NCBI GenBank assembly: GCA_027347685.1
Contig: DAIEQM010000012.1
Span: 1 to 17,179 of the forward strand
Direction: 5' to 3'
Length of the DNA: 17,179 nt
Origin: UBA5941 sp021824385
Lineage (GTDB): Bacteria; Patescibacteriota; Microgenomatia; UBA8517
Shown: positions 14,285 to 17,179 of the stretch, piece by piece
Position numbering within the stretch: position 1 is the stretch's first letter
Layout of the letters: each line of letters begins with the position of its first letter
The notes under the pieces: model-generated
The model's database searches: none
What the model was told of the DNA's origin: nothing
The model's input: only the letters and a program-made list of their open reading frames with translations
Made by a program: the position numbers and the translations under genes

Positions 14285-14753
14285 CTATTTCGAGAATTGT
14301 GTAGGAAACTTTTCCAGCTGGAGCTTCAACTTCAACAACTTCGCCTACTTTTTTATCCAAGAGCGCAAGTCCAAGTGGAGACTCATGAGAGATTTTCTTG
14401 TTGAGTGGGTCTGCTTCCCATTCTCCAACAATTTTATATTCGTGCTTTTTTCCGTTTACTTGTACGACAACAACAGTTCCGAGTGAAACTTTGCCTGTTT
14501 TCTTTGGTTCATCAGAGACAATGACGGCATTGTCGACAACTATTTTAAGATCATCAATTCGACCATCTACCAAATCAAGATCATCTTTAGCACTGGTGTA
14601 GTCAGAGTTCTCAGACAAATCTCCTTCTCCTCGAGCACGCTCAAGCCGCGCCACAACAGCGGGGCGCTTTACGTTTACGAGTTCATCGTATTCTGCCTTA
14701 ATTTGGTCGTAACCAGCTTGGGTTACTTGTACTTGTTTTACTTGATCATTCAT
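14280..14753 (-). CDS. greA: Transcription elongation factor GreA
   Basis: A 157-residue GreA of normal length. It binds in the RNA polymerase secondary channel and stimulates cleavage of backtracked RNA. The N-terminal coiled coil covers about 12-80, with the tip region ARGEGDLSENSDYTSAKDD (40-58), including the Asp and Glu of the DLSEN tip needed for transcript cleavage. The C-terminal FKBP-like domain has GTVVVVQVNGKKHEYKIVG and the signature ISHESPLGLALLDKKVGEVV. The start ATG at 14753 has no ribosome-binding site; TGCTAATAA ending 8 bases upstream could be a weak extended -10. A promoter, short ORF and terminator lie upstream at 14775-14921. Confidence 0.96.
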   Translation of the reverse strand: MNDQVKQVQVTQAGYDQIKAEYDELVNVKRPAVVARLERARGEGDLSENSDYTSAKDDLDLVDGRIDDLKIVVDNAVIVSDEPKKTGKVSLGTVVVVQVNGKKHEYKIVGEWEADPLNKKISHESPLGLALLDKKVGEVVEVEAPAGKVSYTILEIV

Positions 14754-14774
14754 ATGTTTAGTTATTAGCAGCTC

Positions 14775-14806
14775 AAAAAAAATCCCGCCTAATTGTTTTT
14801 TAGCGG
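14775..14806 (-). terminator. Rho-independent terminator/attenuator upstream of greA
   Basis: On the minus strand CCGCTAA pairs with TTA-G-GCGG (7 bp with one bulged G, 7-base loop AAAAACA), followed by GA and eight T. It lies between the consensus promoter at 14893-14921 and the greA ATG at 14753, so it should end most transcripts from that promoter before greA. Confidence 0.7.
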
Positions 14807-14887
14807 AAACGATACCGAAGATTATTCGAGAACTTCTTCATTGAGCATGTATTTATACGTTTCCATAAAGAGGAATTGAACTGACAC
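14775..14887 (-). ncRNA. Candidate greA leader RNA of about 110 bases
   Basis: The predicted transcript runs from a consensus promoter (start near 14887) to the T-run at 14775. It contains a 14-codon ORF at 14866-14822 (MEYKY-like opening: Met-Glu-Thr-Tyr-Lys-Tyr, ending Val-Leu-Glu, TAA) with no ribosome-binding site. GGAAACG at 14864-14858, covering the first codons, can pair with CGTTTCC at 14811-14805; the last two bases of CGTTTCC are also the first two of the terminator stem. The two structures therefore compete. It may be a terminated small RNA, an attenuator for greA, or both. Confidence 0.5.
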
Positions 14888-14892
14888 TCGGT

Positions 14893-14921
14893 AGTATATG
14901 ATGTTCACCAAGTGTTGTCAA
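14893..14921 (-). promoter_or_regulatory. Consensus sigma-70 type promoter upstream of greA
   Basis: On the minus strand: perfect TTGACA (14921-14916), an exact 17-base spacer and TATACT (14898-14893). It is the best promoter match in the window and yields a leader of about 130 bases before greA. Confidence 0.8.
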
Positions 14922-14952
14922 GAAATATTGTCTAAAAATAAAAGCTATTAGG

Positions 14953-14985
14953 CACAAGAAAGGCGCTAATCTTGGTTAGCGCCTT
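14953..14985 (-). terminator. Terminator downstream of the split protease gene
   Basis: AAGGCGCTAA, a six-base loop and TTAGCGCCTT form a perfect 10 bp stem (14960-14985), followed on the minus strand by TTCTTGTG. The T-run is interrupted, so efficiency is uncertain. It begins 11 bases after the stop codon at 14997. Confidence 0.8.
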
Positions 14986-14996
14986 GGTATAAAAAA

Positions 14997-16286
14997 TTAA
15001 GCTGTATCCCCAACTACTGCAAAGACATCAAGGGGTGGTTCTGTTGGCTGTTTCGACAAAAGGTCATCTCGAATCTTTTTCCAAGCCATGATTCCCCTCA
15101 TCGAGAGACTCCCGGCAATACTGGCGATTACATAGGTCACCCATATTGCACTTATCGGCACATACCACTCAACTAACACTATGGCCGGTATCAGCGATAC
15201 TCCGATTATGAGTACCACTACCAAAAATTCAATACAGGTCTTGTATTTCAGGTGTGCGAGCTTCCAATGAGTCATGTCAGTTGCCAGCACATAAATCCCG
15301 ACAACCACGAGGAACATCAAAATCTCGGGTAAATGGCTTAAGACAAACGGATCTATCACGACAAGCGGCGACCAGTCTGGAAAGTTTAGGTACAAAAATG
15401 AGCTCACTGTAAACAGGGTGAGATACAAGAACATGATGATGAGAACGCCACGAGTTTGCATCGCAGGTTCACGGAGATAATCCGTGGGATTGTCTTTTCC
15501 CATCGTTTTGATAAATCCAATGATCATCCATAACAGGAAAAAGATAATGAGTTCAAAACGGAATGACCGCATGAACGCATACCCCAAGACGAGAACGCTT
15601 ACGAAAATCATCGAGAAGGCCACGTACTTTTCGTGCTGCTCACGAAGTGATGCCATCATGCTGAGGTATATTCTTCCTCCGTCGAGCCCGCCCAATGCGA
15701 TCATATTAAATAGAACCAAGGTTAGATTGAATCCAGCGAGCATACGGTATGTTGAGGCGTTTTGCGGATCTATCAATGAAAGGATCCACCAAAAAACTGC
15801 AACAAGTAAACTTCCCGTTGGCCCTAAAAGAAGCATGATGGATTTGTCCCAATGCCTCATTTTATGGTAATTGGAGTCTGACGATACAGCAGCAGCACCC
15901 AAAAATCCGATAAAAATGATATAGAACGGCACTTTGGCACGGTAATAGCCGTAGCCGTGGAACATTTCATGAACAAGCAGGCTTCCTACATATCAGATTG
16001 CGATCTCGGAGCGGCCCCCAATAAAGGGTAAAACAGTCAGTAAACTCAGGCCGAGTGATCCTGCAAACAAGACTATCCATTTCTTAGATGGCTGGTCACC
16101 TGCCCAGTGTGTAGCAAGATTAATTGCGGCCATGATGGGACGAAACGGCAGGGAGAGCAGATATGCGAGTGGTTGAAAAACCACGGTTCTCAACGTTAAC
16201 CACATGAGCATCGCCAAAAACCAGCAAACTCGAAGCGGCAACAGCCACCCATTTTCTAAAAGTTGAGGGGGACGCAAAATGTTCAC
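14997..16286 (-). pseudogene. M50-like site-2 zinc metalloprotease split by an in-frame TGA
   Basis: One reading frame of about 430 codons is interrupted by a single TGA at 15995-15993. Upstream part: 97 residues from a GTG at 16286 preceded by AGGAGG, with hydrophobic segments at about 14-48 and 70-89. Downstream part: nine codons (YVGSLLVHE) and then 322 residues. HEMFH spans the junction 9 codons after the stop, so the first zinc motif is lost if translation restarts at the ATG at 15965. Later come LLLGPTGSLL and NMIALGGLDGGRI, whose LDGG Asp is the third ligand of M50 proteases, plus several more membrane segments. No in-frame ATG, GTG or TTG lies between the TGA and HEMFH. It could be a nonsense mutation, a sequencing error or a read-through event. 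A fitting promoter, ribosome-binding site and terminator are all intact. Confidence 0.8.
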
Positions 16287-16332
16287 ACAAACCTCCTGTT
16301 TTTAGTTGTAAAAGGACTGGAATTACTACGCT

Positions 16333-16361
16333 ATTGTAGCTCACGCGCGGTTTTATTTCAA
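16333..16361 (-). promoter_or_regulatory. Promoter of the split protease gene
   Basis: On the minus strand: TTGAAA (16361-16356), an exact 17-base spacer and TACAAT (16338-16333). The predicted leader is about 40 bases and carries AGGAGG about 5 bases before the GTG start at 16286. Confidence 0.75.
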
Positions 16362-16445
16362 GCTATGGGATTAATAATTGATTGCAAATTTTTCAAACTA
16401 GCGTAAGCTATGGGTATCAGAAGAAGAGTATAGGAGGAAGTGGTC

Positions 16446-17179
16446 ATGAGAAAGATGCTTTTTAGTGGCGTCTTACTTGCAGTATTGGTGCTGTTTTCCG
16501 CGCAGATTGCGAGTGCACAACAATACGGGATAGTTTCGTATTCGATTTCGCTGTTTAATGGGACACCAGTCGTTACGATTAGCGGTCAGCAGTTTGTGCC
16601 CTATGCGCCGTTATCGTTTAGCCGCAGTGTAGTAAGCGGTGGATGCTACCAATTTCCAAATGGCACATGGAGTCTTGGGAACATTTCAAGCACGGGGACT
16701 TTCGTTTTTTCGGACCAAGTCTGTGACGGAGTCTATGTGTACTCAGTTACAGCCGGGTCTCAACACACCCAATTCACTGTGTCGGTCGGTAATGTACAGA
16801 TACCAACACTCGAGCCGAGCTGTGGTCAGGGTTTCAGTGTTGCTGTCGGAATGCAGGTCGCTACTACAAAGTCGGTATATGGGTGGATGGAGCCCAACAT
16901 GGGTGCACATTCATATGGAGGCGAGCCCATTGCCCGGTATGTGGCAGGAACGGCACTTACCGTTATCCAAGGGCCGATTTGCAATGAACATGGTATCTGG
17001 TGGCGTGTTTCTAAACGTTTTAGTTTTGACCATTACGGAGAGAAAATTTTCAGTGAAACGGTCGCGTGGGTGCTTGATGAAACAAATGGCAGTAAAACGC
17101 TGTTTCATTTGCAGGGAACGCCAAGCGAGTCGATTATCTATCCGCTTTTTGGATATCAGTATCCCGAAGCAGTAAGTGT
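16446..17179 (+). CDS. Secreted protein with SH3-like region, C-terminus cut by the window edge
   Basis: A frame from the ATG at 16446 is open to the right edge (244 residues seen). AGGAGG at 16432-16437 gives an 8-base spacer. A signal peptide is clear: basic MRKM, hydrophobic core LFSGVLLAVLVLF, and a cleavage site after ASA at residue 24. The mature part (25-135) is rich in Ser, Thr, Val and Gly with Cys 67, 93 and 126 and looks like beta-structure. Residues about 137-212 resemble a bacterial SH3-like (SH3b) repeat, with ARYVAGTALTVIQGPIC, then GIWWRVS and a closing VAWVLDE. SH3b domains often bind cell-wall or surface ligands. The role is unknown; it is divergent from the protease gene, and both have strong Shine-Dalgarno sites. 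Confidence 0.8.
   Translation, partial: MRKMLFSGVLLAVLVLFSAQIASAQQYGIVSYSISLFNGTPVVTISGQQFVPYAPLSFSRSVVSGGCYQFPNGTWSLGNISSTGTFVFSDQVCDGVYVYSVTAGSQHTQFTVSVGNVQIPTLEPSCGQGFSVAVGMQVATTKSVYGWMEPNMGAHSYGGEPIARYVAGTALTVIQGPICNEHGIWWRVSKRFSFDHYGEKIFSETVAWVLDETNGSKTLFHLQGTPSESIIYPLFGYQYPEAVS

Noticed and set aside
15993..15995. TGA as a sense codon (Gly in code 25 or Trp in code 4) or selenocysteine in the protease gene
   Set aside because: TGA ends several intact genes here, twice in ATGA overlaps with the next start codon, so a global code change does not fit. No selenocysteine logic exists for this residue in a site-2 protease.
16639..17175. 178-residue plus-strand frame near the right edge
   Set aside because: It is out of frame with the signal-peptide protein starting at 16446, which has a ribosome-binding site, a secretion signal and an SH3-like region.
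1..17179. CRISPR array, tRNA, rRNA, insertion sequence or prophage
   Set aside because: No direct-repeat array, cloverleaf-like sequence, transposase, integrase or phage structural gene was recognised on either strand by eye.

Overview
The window is 17.2 kb of compact bacterial chromosome of moderate GC. Intergenic gaps are short, there are many small unrecognised proteins, and no mobile element, tRNA, rRNA or CRISPR is visible. The mix of small membrane proteins, a divergent SerRS, RarA, GreA, TrhO and many hypothetical genes resembles a Patescibacteria/CPR genome of the Parcubacteria type. That placement is inferred from gene style, not from a phylogenetic marker. TGA works as an ordinary stop: two genes end in ATGA start/stop overlaps (4320-4323 and 12396-12399), so the standard bacterial code applies.

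Layout. 1-670: two minus-strand genes, a multi-pass membrane protein cut by the left edge and a small helical protein, separated by a terminator. 769-2315: an ABC-2 type exporter (ATPase plus permease) in a one-base-overlap operon. 2317-3153: a two-gene module of unknown function with its own promoter and terminator. 3179-3649: a PspC-domain membrane protein. 3646-6140 (minus): a type I ABC exporter coupled to a spermidine-synthase-like methyltransferase. 6204-7361: RarA, divergent from the exporter. 7369-8163: a small membrane protein and an unknown 135-residue protein ending at a strong terminator. 8202-9808: an HD phosphohydrolase and a membrane transporter with a C-terminal cupredoxin domain. 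9955-14753: a long minus-strand run in the order greA, HD protein, serS, an HExxH-tailed protein, trhO and slipin. 14775-14921: a greA leader with a consensus promoter, a 14-codon ORF and a terminator. 14997-16286: an M50-like site-2 protease gene split by one in-frame TGA just before its catalytic HExxH. 16446 to the right edge: a secreted protein with an SH3-like region, divergent from the protease.

Two start-site classes are visible. Many housekeeping genes have a -10 box ending only 6-8 bases before the start codon, which predicts leaderless mRNAs. The small hypothetical and envelope genes have Shine-Dalgarno sites. Several promoters lie inside the last codons of the upstream gene, so the minus-strand run can be read both as an operon and as separately started units. 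The observations most worth a second look are the TGA-split protease, the greA leader, the leaderless pattern, the exporter with a Gln in place of its H-loop His, and the protein that ends directly after an HExxH motif.
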